Translations under genes and position numbers: made by a program
The notes under the pieces: model-generated
Databases searched by the model: none
The model's input: the letters and a program-made list of their open reading frames with translations, nothing else
Told to the model about the DNA's origin: nothing
In this document: positions 36,436-43,747 of the stretch, in pieces
Numbering within the stretch: position 1 is the first letter of the stretch
How the letters are laid out: every line of letters begins with the position of its first letter
DNA from: Rariglobus hedericola
GTDB taxonomy: Bacteria; Verrucomicrobiota; Verrucomicrobiia; Opitutales; Opitutaceae
Assembly: GCF_007559335.1 (NCBI RefSeq)
Contig: NZ_VMBG01000001.1
Span: 1,364,001 to 1,428,000, forward strand
Length of the DNA stretch: 64,000 bases
Reading direction: 5' to 3'

Positions 36436-37100
36436 GGGGAACGTTCGGATTGCCCGATCACCCGCCTCGCGGCCAGCACTTTCTCAATGGAGCGCGTGTG
36501 CAGTTTCGCCAGCAACACCACGGCGCACACCGCTCCGGCCAGCGCGAAGGCCATGTCCGACTGCGTGTCCCAGATGTAACCTTGCGTGCCGAGAAAACTT
36601 TCCGCGCCTTCACCGCTGAGCTCGGCCACCAGCCACTCGACCAACTCGTAAATCGCGCTGAATGCGAGGCACACGCTCACGACGAGAAATCCCAGCCAGC
36701 GGCTCGAGCGTCCGTCACCGCGATCGCGCAGCGGCGAGGTGCGCAACAAAATCTCCCGCGTCAAAATCGCCGGCACGAAGCCCTGCACAAAATGCCCGAG
36801 CTTGTCGTAGTTGTTGCGCGTCCCGTCCGTCACCTCGCGCAACCAGTCGAACGCCGGCACGAGCGCATAGGTATAATGCGCGCCCACCAGCAGCACCACG
36901 CAATGCACCCACGCGAGCCCGAGCAGCAGCGTGGACAACGGAAACCGTTTCCGAGTCGCCACCAGCAAAACCGCCGCGACCACGACCGGCCCCGCTTCCA
37001 ACCACCACGTGAACCGGTCGTGCGGCGCGATCCACGACCACGCGACCACCGGCGCAAGCAGCGCAAAGAACCAGAGCAGCCGTCGGTCGTAAGATTTCAC
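36432..37100 (-). CDS. DUF2238 (YjdF-like) inner-membrane protein
   Basis: 222 residues with six or so spans; the start is GTG (MKSYDRR). Family signatures are NNYDKLGHFVQGFVPAILTREILLR and AIYELVEWLVAELSGEGAESFLGTQGYIWDTQSDM, with conserved acidic and His residues facing the membrane interior. The activity of the family is unknown. It is located between fabF and the exosortase, seven bases from the fabF stop and overlapping the exosortase start, so it is cotranscribed with both. It might support exosortase or lipid processing, but this is a guess from position. Confidence 0.9.
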   Translation of the reverse strand: MKSYDRRLLWFFALLAPVVAWSWIAPHDRFTWWLEAGPVVVAAVLLVATRKRFPLSTLLLGLAWVHCVVLLVGAHYTYALVPAFDWLREVTDGTRNNYDKLGHFVQGFVPAILTREILLRTSPLRDRGDGRSSRWLGFLVVSVCLAFSAIYELVEWLVAELSGEGAESFLGTQGYIWDTQSDMAFALAGAVCAVVLLAKLHTRSIEKVLAARRVIGQSERSP

Positions 37101-37106
37101 GAATGG

Positions 37107-38432
37107 TTAAACCGCCGTGAACACCACCGAGCAGTTGGTGCCGCCGAAGCCGAAGCTGTTGGCGAGCGCGGCACGCACGGTTTTTTTGACTGCGACGTTG
37201 GGCGTCACGTTCAGGCCGAGCGCCTCAATTTCAGGATCCATCGTTTCCTGGTTGATGGTCGGAGGCACCAGGCCCTCGTGAATGGCTTTCACCGCGGCAA
37301 ACGCACCCATCGCACCCGCGCCGCCGAGCAGATGGCCGGTCATCGATTTCACGCCGCTCACGTGGAGCGTGGCCTTGTTCTCCGCAAACACCGCGGCGAT
37401 CGCGGCCGATTCCTCGCCGTCGCCGCCGGGGGTCGAGGTCGCATGCGCCGACACATAATCAATCGCTGTCGCCGGCAGTTCCGCATTCGCCAGTGCCGCG
37501 CGCATGGAGCGCTGCGAGCCTTCCGCACCCGGAGCGAGCGACGACAAGTGATAGGCGTCGGCCGACGCGCCATAACCACGTAGTTCGGCATAGATGCGCG
37601 CGCCGCGTTTCACCGCATGCTCATATTCTTCGAGCACAAACACCACGGCGCCCTCCGAGAGAACGAAGCCGTCACGGTCCTTGTCATAGGGACGCGAGGC
37701 TTTCTCCGGCGCGTCATTGCGGGTCGAGAGCGCGCGCATCTGGGCAAACGCACCGACCGCCAGCGGCGTCACCGTGGACTCCGCGCCACCCGCGATCATC
37801 ACCTCGGCATCACCGCGGGCGATGGCCGCCGCCGACTCGCCCAGCGAGTGCCCGCTCGTCGCGCAAGCCGAGGCGACCGCCATGTTGGGGCCGCGAAAAT
37901 CGAGCAACAGGCTCACCTGGCCGGCGAGCAGGTTGGGCGCGATTTGAAAAATAAAGTAGGGCGAGATTTTACGAAAGCCGCCGGTTTTAAAGGTTTCCTG
38001 CATCGCTTCGATTTCCGGCAAGCCGCCGAGACCGACGCCAAGATTCACGCCCATGCGTTCCGGATTGAGCGAGGCGCGATGGGCATCGAGGCCCGAATCC
38101 GCATAAGCCTCGACCGCCGCCGCCGTGCCGAGGTGGGTAAAACGGCCGAATTTCTTCGCATCCTTCAACGTGAAGGCCGACAGCACCGGTTCGCCTTGGG
38201 CACCGCGCGGATACAGCGGCTGGGCCAACGGCTTGGTCGGCTCGAAACCTTTAACCTCGCCGGCGATCTTCGCCGTGCAACCGCTCGCATCGAACCGCGT
38301 GATCGGGCCGATGCCGGAGCGCCCGGCGGCCATACCTTCCCAGGTTTCCCCCGCGGTTAAGCCCAACGGGCTGACCACGCCCAAGCCGGTGACCACTACG
38401 CGACGACGCACAACAGGTTTAAAAGCATGCAT
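37107..38432 (-). CDS. fabF: 3-oxoacyl-[acyl-carrier-protein] synthase II
   Basis: 441 residues. Catalytic Cys190 in SACATSGHSLGES, first His in VSAHATSTPGGD, Lys/His in VKSMTGHLLGGAGAMG. RRRVVVTGLGVVSPLG is the N-terminal signature. It elongates fatty acids by condensing malonyl-ACP with acyl-ACP. The Asn that usually precedes HGTST is Ser here, and HGTST reads HATST; these lie near the active site but do not replace catalytic residues. It heads the operon with DUF2238, exosortase and waaA. No acpP lies beside it. Confidence 0.96.
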   Translation of the reverse strand: MHAFKPVVRRRVVVTGLGVVSPLGLTAGETWEGMAAGRSGIGPITRFDASGCTAKIAGEVKGFEPTKPLAQPLYPRGAQGEPVLSAFTLKDAKKFGRFTHLGTAAAVEAYADSGLDAHRASLNPERMGVNLGVGLGGLPEIEAMQETFKTGGFRKISPYFIFQIAPNLLAGQVSLLLDFRGPNMAVASACATSGHSLGESAAAIARGDAEVMIAGGAESTVTPLAVGAFAQMRALSTRNDAPEKASRPYDKDRDGFVLSEGAVVFVLEEYEHAVKRGARIYAELRGYGASADAYHLSSLAPGAEGSQRSMRAALANAELPATAIDYVSAHATSTPGGDGEESAAIAAVFAENKATLHVSGVKSMTGHLLGGAGAMGAFAAVKAIHEGLVPPTINQETMDPEIEALGLNVTPNVAVKKTVRAALANSFGFGGTNCSVVFTAV

Positions 38433-38573
38433 GTTTTATAAGTAGAACCCCGATTCATCGCCGCACAAACCCGTCGCGACAATTTCAAATTACCGCAAAT
38501 ACCCGGCGACAGCCTGCGCACAGGGCTTTGACTTTGCCGCGGGCGGACTTTTACCTGTTCGTCCTTTTTACTG

Positions 38574-39068
38574 ATGTCGCAGCTCCATCCTTACTGGCGC
38601 ATGGAATATATCGAGGCGCCGCGCATGCCTGATCTCAAGCGGCCCTTTACCGAGTTGCCCGCATTGGGCGATGATCGCACCGCGTTCATCGTGCATCGCA
38701 GCTCCCTCTCCTACTTGATGCTCAACCGGTTTCCCTACAACCCGGGTCACTTGCTCGCGATTCCTTTACGCGACGTCACCGACATCGAAGAACTCACGCC
38801 CGCCGAGAGCGCAGATCTCTTCGCCATCATCACCTTCGGCAAAAAAGTCCTCAAAGCCGCCCTCAAGCCCGACGGCTTCAACATCGGCTTCAACCTCGGC
38901 TCGGCCTCCGGTGGCAGCATCCCCCACCTGCACGGGCACATCGTTCCGCGTTGGAACGGCGACAACAACTTCATGCCCGTTCTCGGCCAGACCCGCATCC
39001 TTCCGCAGGCACTCGAGTCCACGTGGGAACGCTTGTCCGCCGAAGCCGCCCGTCTCGCCTCCGCCTAA
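38574..39068 (+). CDS. HIT-family protein (histidine triad nucleotide hydrolase/AP4A phosphorylase-like)
   Basis: 164 residues. The histidine triad HLHGHIVPRW is at about residues 118-128, with NIGFNLGSASGGSIPHLH before it. MLNRFPYNPGHLLAIPLRDV is the N-terminal nucleotide-binding strand. Members hydrolyse or phosphorylyse dinucleoside polyphosphates. The start is ATG 38574, divergent from fabF. It is followed 15 bp later by phoH on the same strand, a likely operon. Confidence 0.94.
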   Translation: MSQLHPYWRMEYIEAPRMPDLKRPFTELPALGDDRTAFIVHRSSLSYLMLNRFPYNPGHLLAIPLRDVTDIEELTPAESADLFAIITFGKKVLKAALKPDGFNIGFNLGSASGGSIPHLHGHIVPRWNGDNNFMPVLGQTRILPQALESTWERLSAEAARLASA

Positions 39069-39083
39069 ATCATACGCACCCGC

Positions 39084-40067
39084 ATGGCGTCCAAGACCCT
39101 TCACTTCCCTTCCGCCCGCCACCTTCACCAGCTCTACGCGAGCCGTGAGGAAAACCTCGCCGTCATTGAGAAACACCTCGGCGTGACCCTCGTTAGCCGC
39201 GACGACTGGCTGCAGATCGACGGTCCCGACGCCGCCATCGCGCAGACCGAATCGTTACTCGGCTTCCTTAACGAGGCCCGCACCCAAGGCGTGCAAATCC
39301 GCAGCACAGATCTCACGCGCTTCGTCGAGATGATTGCCCGCGGTGAATCCGACCAGTTGAAGGAGCTCTTCGGCAAACCCCTCGTCGTCGCCACCAATCG
39401 CAAGACGATCGTCCCTAAAACCCTGGGCCAAAAACTCTACCTCCAGTCGATCCAGACGCACTCGCTCGTCTTCGGCATCGGCCCAGCCGGCACTGGCAAG
39501 ACTTACCTCGCCATGGCTGCCGCGGTCTCGGCGCTCCTTAAAAACCAGGTCCAGCGCATCATCCTCACCCGCCCCGCCGTCGAGGCCGGCGAAGCTCTCG
39601 GGTTCCTACCCGGCGATCTCAACGAAAAAATCCTGCCTTACCTCCGCCCACTCTATGACGCGATGGGCGACATGTTGGACAACGAAGACGTCGCCCGCCT
39701 CACCGAAAAAGGCGTCATCGAAATCGCCCCGCTCGCCTACATGCGCGGACGCACCTTGAGCAACGCGTTCATCATTCTCGACGAGGCGCAGAACACCACA
39801 CCCGAACAGATGATGATGTTCCTCACCCGTCTCGGCGAAGAATCCCGCATGGTCGTCACCGGTGACATCACCCAGATCGACCTGCCCCGCGCCAAACAAT
39901 CCGGCCTGCTTGAGGTCCAACGCATCCTGCGCGACGTTCCCGGCATCGAATTCCATCAGTTCAGCGGCGCCGACGTGGTCCGCCATCCGCTCGTCCTCAA
40001 AATCATCGAAGCCTACGAGCGCTACAAGAATCCCATCGCCGGCGACGAGAGCGGCTCCACTCGTTAA
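39084..40067 (+). CDS. PhoH-like ATPase
   Basis: 327 residues. Walker A GPAGTGKTYLA, Walker B FIILDEAQNTTPEQM, and sensor VVTGDITQIDLPR mark the superfamily-1-like ATPase domain. The N-terminal KH-like segment is typical. PhoH-like proteins in this gene order (phoH, 7TM-HD, ybeY) are linked to ribosome and RNA metabolism. It begins 15 bp after the HIT gene and ends 6 bp before the 7TM-HD gene. Confidence 0.95.
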   Translation: MASKTLHFPSARHLHQLYASREENLAVIEKHLGVTLVSRDDWLQIDGPDAAIAQTESLLGFLNEARTQGVQIRSTDLTRFVEMIARGESDQLKELFGKPLVVATNRKTIVPKTLGQKLYLQSIQTHSLVFGIGPAGTGKTYLAMAAAVSALLKNQVQRIILTRPAVEAGEALGFLPGDLNEKILPYLRPLYDAMGDMLDNEDVARLTEKGVIEIAPLAYMRGRTLSNAFIILDEAQNTTPEQMMMFLTRLGEESRMVVTGDITQIDLPRAKQSGLLEVQRILRDVPGIEFHQFSGADVVRHPLVLKIIEAYERYKNPIAGDESGSTR

Positions 40068-40073
40068 ATCCAG

Positions 40074-42452
40074 ATGCTCGCCTTCCTCCACAAGCTGCTC
40101 GATCGCAACCAGCCTCGCACCCGCAAGACCGCCGTGGTCTCGGGCACCGTCGAGTTCCTGGAGACGAGCCGTCTCGTCACGATGTTGATCTTCACCGCGA
40201 CCACCGCGGCCATCGTGCTCATCAGTTTCGTTGGCATTTCCACCGCCAACCTCCCGGTGCTGGAAAATCAAATCGCCAGCCTGCGCATCGTCTCCAGCGC
40301 GCCTTTCACCTACGCCAGCAAAGAAAAAACCCGTCTCGCCGGAGAACAAATCCGCGACCGTCTCCCGCCGGTTTACCGCCTCGACTTCGAATCCTTCAAC
40401 CAGTTCGAAACCCACATGCGCGAGCTCCTCGTCGCGCTCGACGCCTTCGATAAACGCCAGGCCGAGGACGTTATCCTCCCCGCCAAGCGCAAGGAGGACT
40501 TCACCGCATTGGTCGCCGCCTTCAACGCCAAGGGCCCCTACCAGGTCTCGCCCACCGACATCACCGTCCTCCACAAGTCGGGTCCTTCCGCTACCCGCAC
40601 CGCGCTCGTCGAGAGCGGGCTGCGCGTCCTGCGCGACATTTATAACGACGGTATTCATGATGGCCATACACTCGCACCCGACTCGGCCGGACGCGTAACG
40701 GTCACCCAGGTCGTCGGCACGGACGGCTCCATCACCCGCCGCTCCTCCGCCTCATTGGAGCAGGCGTTCACCGCACTGCGCATCAATCTCGCCGCCGAAG
40801 CCGGCGGACGCGAACTCGGCCTCCCGCTTTTCCGCATCTTCCGCAACGGCGTCACCACGAACCTCATCTTCGACCTCGAAGCCACCCGCCGCCTCCAGGA
40901 AAACGCCCTGCGCGAACTCAGCCCGGTCATCGTCGAAGTCGCCCGCGGGCAGACGCTCATCGAACCCGGCATCCGCGTCTCCGCCGAGCAATACGAGATG
41001 CTCAACGCTCACCGGAAGTATCTCCTCGAACACGGCGAAATCGCCCTCGAAGAAGGCCTGCAACTCTTCGGCCGCGTGCTGCTCGTGCTGGCCATGGTGA
41101 TCGCGAGCGTTCTCTACATTCGCATCGAGGACCGCGAAACCCTTCTCAGCAACGGACGCCTCGGCCTGCTCGCGCTCGTCGTTATTCTCAACCTCGCGTT
41201 GGTCCGCGCGACCTACGCGCTCGGCAGCCTGCCGTTCTTTATCGGCAACTCCTCGGCCGCCTCGATGCTGCCGTTCCTCGCGCCAGTCGCGATCGCGCCG
41301 CTCATCGTGGCCATCCTCATCAATGCCGGCTCCGCCATCTTCATGGCGTTGTTCATCTCGATTTTCACGAGCGTCATTTACGGCAACCGCCTCGACATCC
41401 TGGTGCTGACGTTCCTCGCCTCGGTGGTAGCGATTTTCTGCAGTCGCAACACCCGCAAGCGCGGCAACGTCGTGCGCGCCTCGGTCTTCGCCGGAATCAC
41501 CGTCGCCGCATTCGCCCTGCTGATCGGTTTCGTCGACCGTCTGGAATACATCACGATTCTCAAACACATGGCCGCCGGCCTCGCGACCGGTCTGCTCACC
41601 GGCGTGATCGTGGTCGGTCTGCTGCCCGTGCTGGAAGGTCTTTTCAAACGCACCACCGACATCACCCTGCTCGAGCTCACCGACTACAACCATCCGTTGT
41701 TGCGCCTCATGCAGCTCGAAGCACCTGGCACCTACCATCATTCGCTCGTCGTCGCGCAACTCTCCGAGAATGCCGCCGCCGAGATCGGCGCCAACCCGCT
41801 CCTCGCCCGCGTATGCGCGCTTTTTCACGACATCGGCAAGACCGCCAAGCCCGAGTATTTCGCCGAGAACCAGCGCGACGGAGTCAACCCGCACGACCTG
41901 AGCAACCCGTCGTTGTCCGCCCTCATCATCAAGAGCCATGTGAAGGACGGCGTGGACCTCGCCCTCAAGCATAAACTTCCCCGCTCGGTGATCGATGTCA
42001 TCCAGCAGCACCACGGCACCAGTCTCATCCGCTATTTCTACCATCGCGCCGTGAGTCACACGCGCCCGCCCATTCCGGTTCCAAGCTCCAGCACGCCCTC
42101 CAAGGATCCCTTCATCCCCGCGCTTCCGGGACTCGGCCCTGTTCCCGTGAGCGAAAGCACTTACCGTTACGACGGTCCCCGCCCCCGCTTCAAAGAGAGC
42201 GCCATCATCCATCTCGCCGACGGCGTCGAGGCCGCCTCGCGCTCCCTGCGCAAAGTCACGCCGCAACACCTCGGCGAGATCATCGACCAGATTTTTCTCG
42301 ATCGCATGGAGGACGGCCAGCTCGACGAAGCCCCCGTCACGTTTGAGGAACTCGCCAAGATCAAGACGAGCTTCACCTTCACGCTCCTCAATATGCTCCA
42401 CGGCCGCGTCGCCTACCCGAAGGCCGACGAAGAAGCTCCCGCCAACGCCTGA
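40074..42452 (+). CDS. 7TM-HD family phosphohydrolase (c-di-AMP phosphodiesterase-like)
   Basis: 792 residues: an N-terminal cytoplasmic piece and a span, a large extracytoplasmic helical region (about 60-320), seven membrane spans (about 330-530), then an intracellular HD domain. HD residues are in THYHHS-type TYHHSLVVAQLS, LFHDIGKTAKPEYF, IKSHVKDGVDLALKH and QQHHGTSLIRYFYH. DGVEAASRSLRKVT is the family C-terminal motif. Related PgpH enzymes degrade c-di-AMP. A Pro-rich insert SSTPSKDPFIPALPGLGP lies inside the HD domain before the YRYDGPRP block. It is followed ten bases later by ybeY. Confidence 0.94.
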   Translation: MLAFLHKLLDRNQPRTRKTAVVSGTVEFLETSRLVTMLIFTATTAAIVLISFVGISTANLPVLENQIASLRIVSSAPFTYASKEKTRLAGEQIRDRLPPVYRLDFESFNQFETHMRELLVALDAFDKRQAEDVILPAKRKEDFTALVAAFNAKGPYQVSPTDITVLHKSGPSATRTALVESGLRVLRDIYNDGIHDGHTLAPDSAGRVTVTQVVGTDGSITRRSSASLEQAFTALRINLAAEAGGRELGLPLFRIFRNGVTTNLIFDLEATRRLQENALRELSPVIVEVARGQTLIEPGIRVSAEQYEMLNAHRKYLLEHGEIALEEGLQLFGRVLLVLAMVIASVLYIRIEDRETLLSNGRLGLLALVVILNLALVRATYALGSLPFFIGNSSAASMLPFLAPVAIAPLIVAILINAGSAIFMALFISIFTSVIYGNRLDILVLTFLASVVAIFCSRNTRKRGNVVRASVFAGITVAAFALLIGFVDRLEYITILKHMAAGLATGLLTGVIVVGLLPVLEGLFKRTTDITLLELTDYNHPLLRLMQLEAPGTYHHSLVVAQLSENAAAEIGANPLLARVCALFHDIGKTAKPEYFAENQRDGVNPHDLSNPSLSALIIKSHVKDGVDLALKHKLPRSVIDVIQQHHGTSLIRYFYHRAVSHTRPPIPVPSSSTPSKDPFIPALPGLGPVPVSESTYRYDGPRPRFKESAIIHLADGVEAASRSLRKVTPQHLGEIIDQIFLDRMEDGQLDEAPVTFEELAKIKTSFTFTLLNMLHGRVAYPKADEEAPANA

Positions 42453-42461
42453 TTTCTCCCC

Positions 42462-42932
42462 GTGCCTCGCTCACTCGACATCCACAACGCCCACCCGCGC
42501 CTGCGCATCGACAAAAAGGCCATCAGCCGCGTCATCACGATTCTTGATGAACATCGCGCCAAGTTCCTCGGCGGCTGTCCCGACGGCGAACTCTCCTTGG
42601 CGTTCCTGACCGACGCCAAACTCGCCAAGCTCCACGACGACTTCCTCGACGATCCCACCACGACCGACGTGATCACGTTCGAAGGCGAGCCGGGCTTCGG
42701 AGTCGCCGGCGAGATCTGCGTCTCGGCCGACACCGCCGGCACGTATTCAAAAACCAACGACCGCGACTTCAGCGAAGAACTCACGCTCTATATCGTCCAC
42801 GGCTGGCTGCACCTCGCCGGCTACGACGACCTCGAGCCCGCCAAAAAGCGCAAGATGCGCGCAGCCGAAGCCCGCGCCATGAAGCTGCTCCACGCCGCCA
42901 AATCCGTCCCCGACTTCACTCTGAAGCGCTGA
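42462..42932 (+). CDS. ybeY: endoribonuclease YbeY-like, 16S rRNA maturation
   Basis: 156 residues from a GTG start. The zinc-site motif HGWLHLAGYDDLEP matches HGxLHLxGYDH of YbeY except that the third His is Asp. FLDDPTTTDVITFE is the conserved strand before it. YbeY trims the 3' end of 16S rRNA and takes part in 70S quality control. The gene order phoH-HD-ybeY supports the call. Whether Asp still binds zinc is not decidable from sequence. Confidence 0.9.
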   Translation: MPRSLDIHNAHPRLRIDKKAISRVITILDEHRAKFLGGCPDGELSLAFLTDAKLAKLHDDFLDDPTTTDVITFEGEPGFGVAGEICVSADTAGTYSKTNDRDFSEELTLYIVHGWLHLAGYDDLEPAKKRKMRAAEARAMKLLHAAKSVPDFTLKR

Positions 42933-42976
42933 CGCTCCGTCCGTATTCCGTCCTCGGTCAGTCCCGTCCTCCGTCC

Positions 42977-43597
42977 GTGCCCGGCCCTCCCCTTACCACC
43001 GAAGCGTTCGTCCTGCGTCACTGGCCGCCGACCGATACCTTCCAGTCCTTCACCGTCTTCACGCCGGAACACGGCGCGCTTCGCATCATCCAGCGCCTGC
43101 CCGCTAAAAAGCCCTCAGCCGCCCACCTCGCGATCGATCTCTTCGACGAGGTCAACCTGCTCTTGGAAGGCACGCCATCCGGCGACGCTTGGTTCGTGAA
43201 GGAAGCGACGCTCATCACCCGCCACGCCGGCATCGGCCGCCGCTACGAATCCCTTCTAAACGCCTCGTCGTTGGCCTCGTTTATCGCGCGTAATCCGGGA
43301 GCCGACGAAAGCCACGGCACCATCCACGCGTTGTTGCGCACCGCCTTCACCGCTTTTGCGGCCTCGGATCGCCCCGACATCGTGTATTTGAAAAGCCTCT
43401 ACTGCTTCGCGCGCGACGAAGGTCACCCGTTAAAACAGCAGTGGTTCCCCGCCCTGCCCGAAGCCGATCGCCCTCTCGCCATCGCGCTCATCAACCAGCC
43501 GCTCGCCACGCAAACCGCCGCCCCCGCCGACGTCGCCCGCCTCCTCCACCGCCTCGAGGACTACCTCCGCCAGCACACCGAAATCCATTTGGATTAA
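42977..43597 (+). CDS. recO: DNA recombination mediator RecO
   Basis: 206 residues from a GTG start (MPGPPLTTEAFVLRH). The N-terminal OB fold (VFTPEHGALRIIQRLPAKKPS) and the helical C-terminus (PDIVYLKSLYCFARDEGHPLKQQWF) resemble RecO. The cysteine zinc finger found in many RecO proteins is absent, as in several phyla. It loads RecA on gapped DNA with RecR. It is the last gene of the HIT-phoH-HD-ybeY-recO run. Confidence 0.82.
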   Translation: MPGPPLTTEAFVLRHWPPTDTFQSFTVFTPEHGALRIIQRLPAKKPSAAHLAIDLFDEVNLLLEGTPSGDAWFVKEATLITRHAGIGRRYESLLNASSLASFIARNPGADESHGTIHALLRTAFTAFAASDRPDIVYLKSLYCFARDEGHPLKQQWFPALPEADRPLAIALINQPLATQTAAPADVARLLHRLEDYLRQHTEIHLD

Positions 43598-43640
43598 CCG
43601 GCCTTCGCACCCGCGCCGACCCAACATCCGATCAATCCCA

Positions 43641-43663
43641 TTTGTAACTTAATAAGTTACAAA
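43641..43663. repeat. 23-bp perfect AT-rich palindrome, copy 1
   Basis: TTTGTAACTTA, a central A, then TAAGTTACAAA. It stands out in a GC-rich genome. A second copy with one change is inside the helicase gene at 44589-44611. It could be a mobile palindrome or an operator site just upstream of the helicase gene. Confidence 0.7.
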
Positions 43664-43676
43664 CTGCCTTTCAGTT

Positions 43677-43733
43677 CTTTTACGCCTGACGGCTTTCTTT
43701 CGTGTATTTCGTGAGTTTCGTGGTGAACTTTTC
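43677..43733. repeat. dispersed-type intergenic repeat
   Basis: TTTCGTGTATTTCGTGAGTTTCGTGG is a run of 'TTTCGTG' units of the type that recurs between genes in many environmental genomes. It lies just before the helicase gene start and has no coding look. Confidence 0.35.
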
Positions 43734-43747
43734 CCTTTCGCCCACGC

